From assembly GCA_030062745.1 (NCBI GenBank), contig CP099848.1, positions 11,181,501 through 11,245,500 on the forward strand: a stretch of DNA of 64,000 bases, in the 5' to 3' direction. Numbering within the stretch: the first letter of the stretch is position 1; each line of letters opens with the position of its first letter. Below the pieces are notes generated by a model. That model did no database searches. It was not told where the DNA came from and was given only the letters and a program-made list of their open reading frames with translations. Source of the stretch: Capitulum mitella. Its lineage: Eukaryota; Arthropoda; Thecostraca; Pollicipedomorpha; Pollicipedidae. Below, in pieces: positions 46,501-59,000 of this stretch. The position numbers were made by a program, and so were the translations under genes.

Positions 46501-46825
46501 AGCCTGGTTTTCGATTGAATGCCACCTGCAGGCGCCGCCGAGAGCGCCGTAGTGGCAGCGTTGAGCGTGCGGGCATCTAGCCGCGCGCCGGACAAGGCTG
46601 CAGAAGTGCGTGCTGACGGTTTTTGCATGCACGCCGTCGCGTGTTGAGGTTCGTGCAGACTCACATGCTTTTCTCTTCTGGTTAACATACTTTGGAGTAC
46701 GCGAAGCATTCGTTGTAAGAGCATGAAGCTTTCGATTTCTGTCCTTCTCAGATTATCATCGCCATCGCATATTTTAGCGGCATTCGCCACGTATAATGAA
46801 CTCCTGAAGCCCTGTCTAGGTTTTC
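43560..46825. other. No gene recognised
   Basis: Open frames (for example minus strand 45127-45639) show no domain or codon bias that I can support. The stretch is mixed in composition with no clear repeats. Confidence 0.4.
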
Positions 46826-47195
46826 GGGCAGAAGTTCGTCGGGCTCAAGTTTGTAGGGCAATAGTTCGTCGGGTAATAGTACGCAAGGACAGAATTTCGT
46901 CGGGCAAAAGTTAGTTTGGAGCGAAAGTTTGTCTTGCGAAAGTCCTTCTGGGAAAATTTTGTCCGAAGACAAAAGTTCGTCTAGGCCAAAAGTTCATCTC
47001 ACTTAAGTCCGTATACGACTAAATTTTGTCTAGGACGAAAGCTCGTCCAACAAAAGTTCGTTTAGGACAGAAGTACGTCTAGACAAAAGTCTGTCAAGGA
47101 CAAAAGTTCGTCTCACAGAAATTCGTCTAGGATAAGTTTGTCTAGGAGGAAAGTTCCTCAAGGGCAAAAGCTCGTCCAGAAAGGAAGACTGTCTG
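46826..47195 (+). repeat. AAAAGTTCGTCTAGGAC minisatellite, arm 1
   Basis: About 18 degenerate units of 17-22 bp, AAAAGTTCGTCTAGGAC. The same unit recurs in opposite orientation at 50155-50415. Confidence 0.85.
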
Positions 47196-49690
47196 TGTCA
47201 TATGGTTCTCGCACGAAAGTCCTTAAGGGCAATATATGTGTAGTCAGGAAAAACTGCTAGCTGTCAGAAGACCATGGAATCATGTTGGTGAATGAGGCCC
47301 TGATTCCCCACGGACGCATCGGGTACTGGTCCCGTTCCAACTTGCGCATATCCATCTTCAGCTACTGAGCACCGTATTGACCTGCCCGAGTCTCGGGCGA
47401 GAGCTACGAAGGGTGACTGTGGTGGTGGTTCTGCTCGTAGGGGAGGAGAGAGAACCGGGCTCAGGACTCCTCCCTTGGTAACCAAAACTGGAAATGTTGC
47501 GACTAAAAGCCGGTACACACCGCGTACGTCATCTGCTTTGACTTCTGTCAAAAGAGTAGGGTCATTACTTGCGACTTCGATTGAGGCAGTAAGTGAGTGA
47601 TAAAAAAACATACGATAAAATGCACCGAAGCCAAACAGGTGCGACGTCTGACCCGCAATAATGGACATTACAGTCACTACGTCACCGATATTGAGGAAGA
47701 CGAAGATGAATATCTGAAAACGGTTAGACAGGCTTTGACTAATAACACAAATATGATGACTAATAATACAAATTCTTCTGACCATTTTGTTATCTACAGT
47801 CTACCGGTAATAAAACAAAGGAAATATTCACTGACAACACTTGCGTCCATTGCAATTGCACACCGAGCCAAACACAAGGTCTCAGGGATATTCCGTCATA
47901 CAGGATCAGGGTGCCGCTCATATTCATTTGGCAATTAATGATGTGATCCATGTTCTGGATGAATATCTTCTCCAGGGCCTAGAGTACTTCACGACCCTCA
48001 GAATGTGAAATGCTTCTGGTGTTTGATTTATTTCCTTTTTCGTCATTTGCTCACGGACGTGGCGCACGCCATGCGTTGCACAGTGGTGTTGTGCCGGTGC
48101 ACCACCCTGAAGCTGTGTCGTCATCCACCGGCTCAGGACGATTGTCGTGTATCCAACGTCCATGCGCGCAGTCACCAGACAGAAATTTTAATAAGTAGGC
48201 TACGGTAGACGCCTTCAGCACTTCTGAGCTGGCGGACAGACTGTTCTTTATGACGAGGCCTTGACAATCGCGGACACTCGAGGAATATATGGTCAGCTGG
48301 ATTTTCTCTTCAATAATCGTTGGTCGGCAGTTTATTCGCACACTGCCTTGTAAGACTATTTTGGCCGTCTTGTGCGATTTCGATATCTGCTGTCAAGGAC
48401 AAGGACCTGGTGATTTAGTTTGATGGACTTGTTGACGCTTTTTTCGTCCTGTGTCTTAACCCGGCACCGCCTGGAAGATACGTCGAGGAAAATAAGGCAG
48501 CCCTTCGGCTTTTCGTGAATAACTTCTAAAGCATTAAGAGCTAGCCCAACCATACTTTTCGGACCTGTTCACCAGTCAATATCGCATATTTGGACATCAA
48601 AAGCATGCCCATGCTAGGTCAGGTAATGCAGATATGACGTCATAATTTAACTCTTGCATGCATGTTTTCGACTCTTCAGGCGGTGGCGCGAACACGGTTT
48701 GTTTTTCTATAATATTGGGGAGTATAATACATAGATTATTTGCATAGAACATTCACATACATACATACATATACACATGTGTTATTTACCTAGAACACGG
48801 CCCCGAAAATGTTATACAATCGTCATACGTGAACATGAGAGGTCATGCTAGGTCACATGCGTGATGGACAATGGGACTAATTTGCATTAAGGGTGACAGA
48901 AGTGGTCGCCATTGCCTTTCTCCATCGCTCAAGCCAGACAAGCAAATCTTCATGTGCCTCTTAGCAACGTTCACCAAATGTAGCGTGACGTCATGTCGGG
49001 TAACGTCATAGGTTGATGTCAAAACGAAACGAAATGCAGTGTCTATGAAAAGATCGTTCGTTAGCAGCAGAGAGCTATTTTTGTTCCTGGTCAGGAAATG
49101 AAAAATGACTCTTTGTCCTGACCTGGCTTGATCTTGACCCGATAAGAGACAGACAGACCAGATTTCATTATCACGAAATGTCATTCCAGTTCTGTACTTG
49201 ACGCAGTTAATCCCATTGAGTAATTATTGTTCTTTGTCAGGAAGAGTAATGCAACCTTATCTGGCCGGACCTAAAATGACCTTGACTGGATGAAAAGTAG
49301 GTAGGGCATAACTGATCATCAGAAGGTTTTAGTTCCGTCTTTTTGGTCACGTGGATCAAGACTACTGTGAGTAATTATCGATCTTCCACATGTAAGGTAA
49401 ACCAATATTTCACTTGACGTAGGCTGACCTTGTCCCGACATTTTCCACATTTTGGCACGCTTCTGACACAGAAGATCGTGACCTTTTGTTTGATACCCAG
49501 CTGAAGGCTCTTGGACCAGCATTGCCGATGATATGGTGTACGAACCAGTGTCAGTTTTCCCGGCGTCGTGTAATGCGTTTTGCGTGAGCTATGGCGTCAT
49601 CAGTCACGTGACCGGGGTTAACATGATATTCTATCGCAAGACTCAGGGCTTTGGATTGACGGTCGACCATTTCAGATCCGATGGTTAGAT
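47196..49690. other. Between inverted minisatellite arms; no intact gene
   Basis: Several open frames on both strands, none recognisable. Parts may belong to the Penelope-like remnant to the right. Confidence 0.4.
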
Positions 49691-49699
49691 CCTGAGATA

Positions 49700-50100
49700 A
49701 CAGGGGTGCCCTTTTTGACATCTCCAAGCTGTCGCAGGTGTCGGAACACGCCAGGCGGTGCTGGATAAAGGTATTCGTCCATTTGGCGTCGGATTTCCTG
49801 CTGGATGGTGCTCGTGCTCTAATGCTTGTTAATCCGCCTGATCCTCTCGAGTTCTCTGTGCACGAGCTGCCACAATGAACGGCGTCTGAAGGCGCGGAAG
49901 GTGTATACCCACATTACGCTTCTTCTGTAGCACTCCGGGCCTTTATTCCTTGAGTTTATCGCGTGACCATTGTCTGTCAGCTTTCGGTGATCGACCTTTC
50001 ATGACCAGTCGTGAAAGGCCGGTCCGTGGCGTTCACGAACACATACAAGTAGGGCAGGTTGTCGATGTTCTTTTCTTTGGTAAATTTTAAGACGGCATTC
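49700..50100 (-). pseudogene. Penelope-like reverse-transcriptase remnant (tentative)
   Basis: The minus strand from about 50098 reads LKFTKEKN..NLPYLYVFVNATD..F. It parallels the KFT.E...LPFLDVLV.R....F stretch that Penelope-like and related RTs carry after the catalytic box. Further on, in a shifted frame at about 49835-49890, a LW.LVHRELERIRRIN segment matches the later conserved E(L).RI...L region. Stops and shifts show decay. No GIY-YIG domain was demonstrated. Confidence 0.4.
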
Positions 50101-50154
50101 TTCTTAAGGTTTTTCCATATTTCATTGTTTCAAACCTTCCATCCTGCAAGGACT

Positions 50155-50415
50155 TTTCAAGGGAGAACTTTTGTACCCAGCGAGCCTTTGCGAAGCGAAC
50201 TTGTCCTAAACGAACTTTTGCCCTGGACGAACTTCTGCATGGCAGACTTTTATCCTTGACAAACTTTTGCCAAAGGCCAACTTTTGCCTTTCAGAACTTT
50301 TGCCCTAGACGAACTTTTGTACTCGACGAATCATTGTCCTAGTCGAACTTTTTTCTTAGACGAACTTCTGCAAGACGAACCCTTGTCCTAGACGAACTTT
50401 TCCACGACGAACTTC
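50155..50415 (-). repeat. AAAAGTTCGTCTAGGAC minisatellite, arm 2 (inverted)
   Basis: About 13 units seen on the plus strand as GTCCTAGACGAACTTTTGCC. It is the reverse complement of the array at 46826-47195. Confidence 0.85.
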
Positions 50416-50689
50416 GTTTCCATGAACGTCCACGTGCTTGAACAACGGGCAACACAATTTGTTACCAGTCACCGTTAGCTTCAAATGATTTGATTTTGAC
50501 GTATGTGGTGAATGAGTCCATTTCGGTCCAGCCTTGCGCTCTCATTTCATCATAACTAATGAGGTCTCATCTGTCATCTGGTGGTTCTTGGAACTCAGAC
50601 AGCCGGAAACTGGCCGCAGGACGTTCGGCACTTCATTGTGACTGTGACACAGGGATACCGGATACCCTGGACACCGCGGAGTCGCCTCA

Positions 50690-51075
50690 TGATGGTTGCC
50701 GCATACCCGGCATCCTTTGTCTCCGTGTGACGGTCGTCAGCACTCCTCTGTCTCCGTGTGACGGTCGGCGGATATCCTGTCTACACTACTTCCGTGTGAC
50801 GATCTCCGGCCACCCGGCCTCTACTATATCCGCAAGAACGTCACCAAATATCCGGCCTCCACTGTCCCCGTATGACGGTCACCGGATATCTGGTCTTCGC
50901 TGCAACCATGTGACGGCTACCGGATATCCGGTCTTCGCTGCATCCATGTGACGGCCACCGGTCATCCGGTCTCCATTGCAGCCGTGTGACGGCAACTGTG
51001 TATCCGATCTACACCGCTCCGTGCGACGGTAACCGAACATCAAGTCTCCACTGCCCCGTGTGACGACCAGCCAGA
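50690..51075. repeat. Minisatellite of about 45-bp units with a palindrome
   Basis: Eight to nine copies of CCGTGTGACGGTCACCGGAT and ATCCGGTCTCCACTGC. The best copies carry the perfect palindrome ACCGGATATCCGGT. Confidence 0.9.
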
Positions 51076-51079
51076 GCCT

Positions 51080-53220
51080 GCCTGGCACCTGGCGCGCTAA
51101 GACGGCAGCGCTAAAGCCGCCGGAGAAAGCCAGAGGGTCGAATGCAGAATATTTAGTCCGAAGCCGGCGCCACTTTGACCTCGTTGCCGGCTGAATTGCT
51201 CAACGCGATTTCACGTGACATTATGCATGCGGCGGCAAGCCGGCGCGGCGTATCGCAGTACGGCTCGACGTCCCCTGGCTCCGTCACTGTCCCGACCAAG
51301 GCCGCCGACGTCGGCGGAGTTTCTCCCCTGCCGCGATACTGTCCACCGAGGAGGAAGTCCGCAGGGCTGACCCCAGACACCGCAGCTGGGCCGCAGCTGG
51401 CGCGCGCTGAGGGCGGGATGAAGCGGCCAGGGAGCGACCAGGGTGGAGGCGACTGTATGCGGTGACGTGTGCGATGAATGGACTTGAAACCGGTCCTGAC
51501 GACACCGATGTATTATCGGTGGCCTTTATACGGGTGTGGCCGGTTTCAGTATTTGTTGTTTGTGTTAGGCAAGTTTGTGACACACATTTATCCGGGCACT
51601 TTGATGGTGCGCTGTAATTAAGACGTAACGGTACTAGTATTTTTTCCATCGTGCCTATGTATTGCACCAATTTTGTTGCTCGGTAGAGAGGCAATGCACT
51701 GGTCATATGCACTACTCGAGTGCGCCACAACAACGTCACCCTTCCTTCGTTTGACCGTGAAGTTACGTAGGAATCAACCTGGTTGGCAAATGCTCAAAGA
51801 CACCACGGTAACTCGGGAAACTGCGCTCAAAACGCGCATCAGTACGATATGCAGTTTAAATCCGTTTGGGGCAACGAGTGTTTTATATGCAACACTGCGA
51901 GGCATCACCACGACCGCTCCTGGCACAACGCCGTCGCCGCTTCTGTCACAATATAAGCTGACACGCCAGTAAAAAGGACGCCCATGCTTCGTCTTTTCGT
52001 TAGATGGGCCCCAGTATCTTGCCGTGGCCGGAACAGTAATAAATGATGAACCGAAAGGAGACTAAAATATCAAGCGGCATGACGGCTTTGTTTCCACCAT
52101 TCTGGTTCTGAAGCCAAAGTGCATCAGTATGAATATCTTCCCTAACGACAGGCAAGACTAAAATGTCATGTGTGGGCACTGATGTGGTCGTCGTGTTCCA
52201 ATAACCGAGTTTCCGGCTGGTCCAAAATCGCAAGACGTACAACAGACTTCGTTCGGACGTATCTGGCCGACACTGAATTTGCAAATCGATACCTACGTCT
52301 ATGGATGGCGATTTCTGGACCAGTGTTATGTTATACCCTGGCACTGACGTCTTTTGGTCTCATGACGCTGAAGAAAGTATAGCAAGCAAGTAGTCATCTA
52401 AGGATCTGACTTACAAAATATGGTCATGCTAACGTCGTATCTCCGCCTCCCCTGCGAGATCCCAATTCTCGCCTTGGACGCTCGAGAAGATGAGGTGCGA
52501 ACACAGTGAACTGGTTCTGTGTCCCCCTATTTGGAACGCGGCTACCCGACCTTAACGAAATTTTTGTACTACTCGTGGCACAGCAATGTTTTAAATTCGC
52601 AGGCACCCTTACAATCTTGAGCTGGATTTTACCCGATGGAGATCAAGAATGACTGAAAATGGGCCCAGATGGCAAGTGTTTTCCATCTCTTTCGCTTCGG
52701 TAACATTGGCCGTAACGGTTCTCGTCTGTACGCCTAACCCGTCGGTGATCTGCAGGACGAGTATTCATGACGATGAACCGGTTTCTCCCTTGATCCGCTG
52801 TGCTGGCTGGCCCATGCTCTGCTGGCGGCTGGCCACGTATCCGGGTGGGGCCAGTCGCCCCGCCCAATCCTCCGCTCATTTTCGTCTCCGAGCTCCGGCG
52901 TCGTCTGACCAAGCGACGAACACAGTGCTGCGAATCGCGGCCCGGTCCCGTGGTCTGATCCCCCGACCGGCCCGCCTTCGAGCCAGACAGCCGGCCGGCG
53001 CTGGCAGCCGCTCGGGTCATCGGCGGAAGCACGACGACCTGAGTGGCTGTGGGCTGTGGGCGATTCTCGTCGGTAGTTATCGTAGGATGCGTTCACCGTC
53101 CTTGGAATTTCTACCCATCTGGAAGGTGCGAACATACATTATTTTTCACTGGTCCCACTATGTTCGCAGTCTGGTGTCTTATTACACCAACGGTGTAATT
53201 ACAGTACTATTTATATGATA
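51080..53220. other. No gene recognised
   Basis: A GC-rich patch at 52730-53050 is open on both strands (including 52649-53218 plus) without recognisable domains or a plausible splice context. Confidence 0.4.
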
Positions 53221-53231
53221 GTGCATATTGC

Positions 53232-53292
53232 TGTTGTATGTATGTATGTATGTATATATATATATATATATATACATATACATACATATATG
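53232..53292. repeat. Compound (TATG)n(TA)n(CATA)n microsatellite
   Basis: Contiguous tetra- and dinucleotide runs. Confidence 0.9.
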
Positions 53293-53299
53293 TATGGTT

Positions 53300-55255
53300 C
53301 TGTATAATTGAAATTGTAATTGTAACTGTAATTATTTTTGTTACTGTTGTATGCTTATAGTATATTGCACTACGATATTACTTCGATGTAAGATATTACT
53401 ATTTCATCAACATGAAATACGACGTTATTACATCAACGGTATAATGAGGCTGGTAATAACAATGATAATAAGGCATCATAACTCACGGAGTGTTTTTATT
53501 TGGACGACCCCGCTTTGATTCAGACGATTCGTAACGGATGGTCTTTAGTAAAAGATGTTCTAAAAAAACTGTAGCAAATTTCAAAAACAGTTTTGGCGCA
53601 GCTGTAATAAATAACGGCATGAATGAAATCGTTGTCTCTTCACTCTTCGCATGACATTAGTTAAGCGAAGTTTGGAAATTCCCCCACGACACGACAGCTT
53701 TTTTTCCCGTCGAACAGGAGGCTTGAATTTTCAGTGTTACTGTTCATTGCCAAACGTTTACGTTTCAAACAGCTTGTCCAAAGGTTATTCAGCAGCTTGT
53801 GATCGATTACGTCACGGAAACGCAAAAACAAGCAATGATGTTAGATAATGAATTTTAAGCACTGCCGTTCATTTATAAACCGGTTTTGGAAGAAGTGTTG
53901 CGCACTTTTCGTGCGTAGGGTTGTCGAAAATCAGCGAAATTTACCCGGAAACGGTTACGTTCCAACAACAGCTCGTTCAAAGGTTTATTCATCAGCCTGC
54001 GGTTATGTCACTAAATACAAAAAATGGGCAATAATGTATAATGTACTTTAAGCACGATCCATTTTGTCGCAGCCGTTCGTTTTCAGAACTATTTTTGAAG
54101 AAGTCATCCACACCTTTCGTGCGTAGGGCTGTCAAAAACGCATTTCAGTAAAATTTTCCCTGTTTAACCACGAAAACATTTCAGCCCCCGGGGCTGGAAT
54201 TTGTGTTACAGCGCAAATAGTCGACGAGGCGAAATAACCAATTTTCACACATCATGATATTTGCTGGTCCAATGCGAGTTATTGCTGAAACACAGAGATG
54301 CCACTGAATACCACCACGTCAGGTAGGGAAAAGCCAACATTCTTTCGACATTCAACATTCAACAAAACTCAACAACAATAACAACAACATCAAATTAGCT
54401 TCCAGTTCAGAGCTAATCGACGTCGAAGCGCACTCCCAAAGGGTTGACACGCGCAAAGCCCAGCCATTTGTCCCGTGTCGCGGTTGCCCAGTTTGCTGGC
54501 AAGGCGGTTCCATCGTGCTTGCCCCAAACCATGTAACATTTCAAATAGGTTTTCTTGGACTATTGTGGTCATATAGTCAGTTATCTCGGCGCAGTATACT
54601 ATCAGTGCTGCTAGTATGTAACCCTCCGAGCTTTGTATGGGGTCATTATATCCGGTCTGTATTCCATCTGTTCAAGCCTGCAGCTTGTGTCTAGCGCCTC
54701 TGGCACGCCAGGCGACGGCACAAATCCGCAGCGAAGCACCATCACGGGAAGATGTCGTCTCGCACTGAATATCGCTGAGACCGTATAACATGTACTAGGA
54801 GTTGTGCCTGGACGTCCACAAAGCGATAGAAAACTCCATAACTGGCCGAGATCTCTCAATCAGAAACGGCCGCCGCCTGGCCTTTTGAAGGGAGCCGAGA
54901 AGGGTGCAGACGCCGCCAGGCCGCTTTAATCTGCGGAGAATGCAAGTGCATGTCGTATGCATGCATATGCAGCTTGCATATGTAACTAGAGACAGGCAGG
55001 AAGGTGCGACGGCCGCTTAGGCAACGGATCGCCGCTCTGTGGTAACTGGGTGTCGGCGTTGGCGGCGCAATACATTGGCGCGTTCTGCGTGGCCAGAGGC
55101 CCGAACCATGGCGCAATTAGCTCGAAGTTGGAATGGTGAACGCACATACGCGCCACTGCATTGGTAACCACTCGGGGTCGCTGCTAAATGTTAATCGTAG
55201 CTCTGTTTATTGAAAACGTGCTAACGAAAAGCTGAATTTTTAACGTCAAAGGGTT
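53300..55255. other. No gene recognised; diverged duplication at 53640-54170
   Basis: Three blocks near 53670-53840, 53860-54050 and 54055-54170 share a loose order of TTTTGGAAGAAGT, CTTTTCGTGCGTAGGG(T/C)TGTC, AAAATC/AAAACGC and ACGTTCCAACA or similar. They suggest an old tandem repeat of about 190 bp. No coding signal was seen. Confidence 0.4.
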
Positions 55256-55259
55256 AGGG

Positions 55260-55400
55260 TTAACCCTCGCCCATATGAGGGGGGATGATGCAATCCCCTG
55301 AGGTTTGCCGAGGATAATTTTCGTACGTTCTGTTTGATACATCTGAAACTTGGTGTACCCATTGAGGCATCCTTTCCACATGTTATGGTGTTTTTGTGTT
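55260..55400 (+). mobile_element. Fragment related to the piggyBac-type MITEs (copy E)
   Basis: It starts TTAACCCTCGCCCATATGAG and contains ATCTGAAACTTGGTGTACCC and CACATGTTATG, paralleling internal blocks of the MITE copies. The array of half-sites and the other end are not recognisable. Confidence 0.4.
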
Positions 55401-55793
55401 GCTATGATAATGACTATGACGTCATGACGGCAACTGTCAGTTGTTTTCGCGCCAACGCAGCCAGTTTACAACGGCCTCAGTTTTGTCTCACTGTAAGACG
55501 GTTGGAGTACACAAATGCAATAAAATATGTACCAATCGACTCCATATTGTATGTTCTATAGCACTATACATAGATTCAATAGGTTGATGCTCACTGCCGG
55601 GATTATCTAGGGTGTAGACTGAGGTCATGGGCTACGGCGGGTGAAACGTTACTTTTGATCTTTGGGAATGCGATAAGAAATAGGTATAGAAGAACAACCT
55701 ATATATTCGGTTTGCTTGAGATATAAAGAATCGAATGATAAAAATTTCATGCAATTTATCTTTTATTTCGTTAAAAAGAGTGCGCAATACAGC

Positions 55794-56064
55794 CAGGGAC
55801 GTAGCCAAAGGGGCCATGGGGGTCATGCCCCCATGAGCCAAGCGGTCCTCACTAGATATATGGTGACCTCGCACAAATGTGGAATAGCGATCGTATATAT
55901 GTTGCAAAAATAAACATTACGTGTTTTCCTGTGCCTTAAACATAAAGTAAACTGCATGAAATTGTTGATTTTTTCTATAAATTTCGTCATATGCCAGTGG
56001 CATAGGCAAAATTTGACATTTGCCCCCCCCCACATCCCCGAGGAAACTCCTGGCTACGTGCCTG
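55794..56064 (+). mobile_element. hAT-type MITE, 271 bp, with target duplication
   Basis: Ends are CAGGGACGTAGCCA and, read inwards from the right, CAGGCACGTAGCCA. They are flanked by AATACAGC (55786-55793) and AATGCAGC (56065-56072), a 7-of-8 match. The interior includes ATGTTGCAAAAATAAACATTA and CAAAATTTGACATTTGCCCC, shared in inverted orientation with the element at 60880. Confidence 0.8.
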
Positions 56065-56072
56065 AATGCAGC

Positions 56073-59000
56073 GAACGCTTGATTTTTGCTCTGTCGGAAG
56101 GAGCGGCGTCGGCCGTGGAGTGATTGGTCTACAATAAGGCATGCCTAAAATAAGAATTTGTGTTGGATGTCAACTGGAAAAACGCTTTTAAGGCATCCAA
56201 GCTACAATTTTTGGTTAATCCGAGGTCATTCTAGGTCATAGGCTTCAGATAACCTTGGATGACCTACGATGACCTTGGATGGCCTAAGATGGTCTTTATA
56301 CGTTATTCAACAATAGTGTTTGTTAACTGATGTGCTAAATTCGACTTCAACATCTATTATTATCTACAAAAATGCTTCTGGAGCTCTGAGAACGCATTAA
56401 AGTCTACGACCCCTCTTGACAAGGATAGACCTAGCATGGCCTGTATCGGACTCCATGGACACAATCATGTGGGGTACAGATGGACTCATAATTGAGTGAC
56501 AAACGTTGTGATATCCGTTTCGTTTCATCATCATTTTGTCTTTGGCGTTCATTTGCGCTTAAACTCGAAAAGTACCACGTTCTGCCAATGCTTGACACTT
56601 GAAGCGACCTGGAGGGTCATCCGTTGACCCGAGACCTTAAAAAGTGATATCAGTCGCGAGATCTCGTCACGCGCAACACGCTAGGTTTTCCGCAACGCTC
56701 TAGGACGCACGATGTGGAAATGGCCGGGGGGCCGTACCACCCCCACCCCTCCCCCTATACGTCCGCGTCGTGCAGGAAGTCTTACACGGGAGAGGGTTAA
56801 TAAGACGCGTGGCAAATTAGCACGGATTGGAAAGCGAGTTCGCGACGCAAACAAGTATCAGTTAAGCAAACTATGGAGAAAGAGACGTGTTTATCCGTGG
56901 ACAGAGGACATTTTTCTCTTTGTCTTATTTTGAAAGGCGAGGAAGTTACAGTTTGCGAGCAGTAGTCGCAACTTCATCTCGACGGCAAAATCTTCTCTAG
57001 TTTACGACTTTCAGAATATGAACTCGGCTTAGTCAAGACGAGGGAACCTGGATCCTAACCACTTCTGCCACAATAAGCGGCAAGCTAGATTTTGTTCACT
57101 TATTTCCGTTTTGAAAGGCAGGCAGCAAAACGGGATATGTAGGTACAAGGAACAGAAGCACTTACGTATTACTTTATGTTTAGTGAACGCAATTCTTGTG
57201 CAATGGAACCAAATAATTCACGTTCCAAAAAACGAATTTCATTAAAGTTGGCAAAGTACCCAAGGACTGATATCACATTAGAGCAGGTTGGGTGGAGAAA
57301 CTTAATCCGTCAGCCATTCTGAAATATCTGACAAGCGAAAATGACACTTTCTGGAATTTGCCGAGCATCACCAAGAAAACAGCTATGCAAGTCCTCCGGC
57401 GAATGCTTTCCCGTGTAAGCCTATATAACGAGATTATTTGTCCGGGATTTCCAAGCCTTTGCCGAAATCAAATCAGTCGACGTTATTTGTGGTAGAGACA
57501 CAAACATGACTTAACGAACAGTGTTATTGCCCTTGAAAACTATTCGCGCGAGTTTCATTTCATATTCACCGAGGGAGCTGGAGGGACATGTCCCTTGCAA
57601 TTTTGGCAAAATGGGTTTTGTCCCCATCCCCTGCCACAATTCCGGTCGGAAAGTGAAAGTTTTTTTTGCAATTTCCCGTTGAAAAATAAGATTTTGGGAC
57701 AGATTGCCCTCCAGATTTTGATTTGTCACCCCCAAAATTTCTGGGACGTGGTTGCATCCATGCTGCCTGTCACTGTATTTTGTCTCAATGAGCTAGTTTT
57801 GACCTGTGGGAATAGTTCAAAGGTTATGAGATGAAGGCATAACGTTACTAGTGTGGACGAACTCCCGCCAAGTTAAGCAAAGTTCTGGAGTTTTGCGCTC
57901 GTCGGCCCTACTGTATCATCCACCACGCAACGGCGAGCAGGTCAGAAGACACTGGAACCCCATGACCTCATGATTATGCATGACACTGGGACTTGACATT
58001 GTTCTGCTGATGGCTGATTGTCGTAAGATACCGGTAATGTATGACGCAAATGGGCACAAGATCTGTAATAAAGAGGACAGGATTAAACCGGCACTATAAC
58101 CGACTTTAAAAATAGTAGCGTAATAAAGCGCTTCGTCCCGGGAAATTGCAAGTAATTTCACTGACGCTGGTATGAAATCGACCATGATATACTTCATCGA
58201 CTCTTGCTTGGCTGTTTAAGCCCTCCTTGGAAGACAGTTTGCTCCCAAGCATTAGAGGAATCAGGATGCATGTCTTCTGGCTCCCAATCACATCCTGTTG
58301 GCCTCGTGCCAAATAAGCGGTTTCCTGTTACGCCACAGTCTTCAGCTGTCGCTGGCGTGCAGGCTCTGCCGTCTGCGCGGCGTGACCGGTCAGCCTGCTC
58401 ACCCGAGTCACTTTCGCCCGCCGACCCGTAATACCATGCAATGAGCATGTCTGGGTGCGCGACCCGGGACCAGAGATAGACGTAATTTGCGATGCAAAGA
58501 GTTTCATGCGTCCGTGACGCCACGTGTACCTCAGCAATGCGTCACCCCGTCACTAGCAGCACGGAATATAATTGAAAACTGCTGCGCCATCGGTATGGCG
58601 ATGCGGGATGTCTTTTGTACCCTCTCGTTCCCCAGCCTATTCGAATAATAGTCAAATGGATGTAACGCGCAAAGGACGAGTTCATACAGCCATTTTTGGG
58701 ATGGTTGATTTTTATCAGTCTTACTCCAGGATCAGTTGACGGCGGCATTCGCTGCCACATTCATGAGGTTTCCTGTGACGACGGTTAACTATTTAACTAG
58801 GTTTACAAAGATTTGCTTTATCAGACGATAGCGAATTAACGTCGGAACCCCAATAACTTAAAGGGAGTCTTAATCCCTCGCCATTTTTTCAGAAACTGAT
58901 TCGGTTGGTTGGTAAAACCAACCGTAGGAAAACCGAATATGTTTCTGGTCACGTTTTTAGAGTTAATTTTCCGGGGAATACCAATAGGCATGGAAATGCA

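Noticed and set aside
46826-47195. CRISPR-like array
   Set aside because: The 17-22 bp units are head-to-tail and vary continuously. There are no spacers and no cas genes.
52649-53218. 189-codon plus-strand open frame
   Set aside because: No recognisable domain, an overlapping minus-strand frame of similar quality, and no splice context. Not supportable as a gene.
55248-55268. Telomere-like GGGTTAGGGTTAACCC
   Set aside because: Only two GGGTTA units. Better explained as the TTAACCCT start of a MITE-related fragment.
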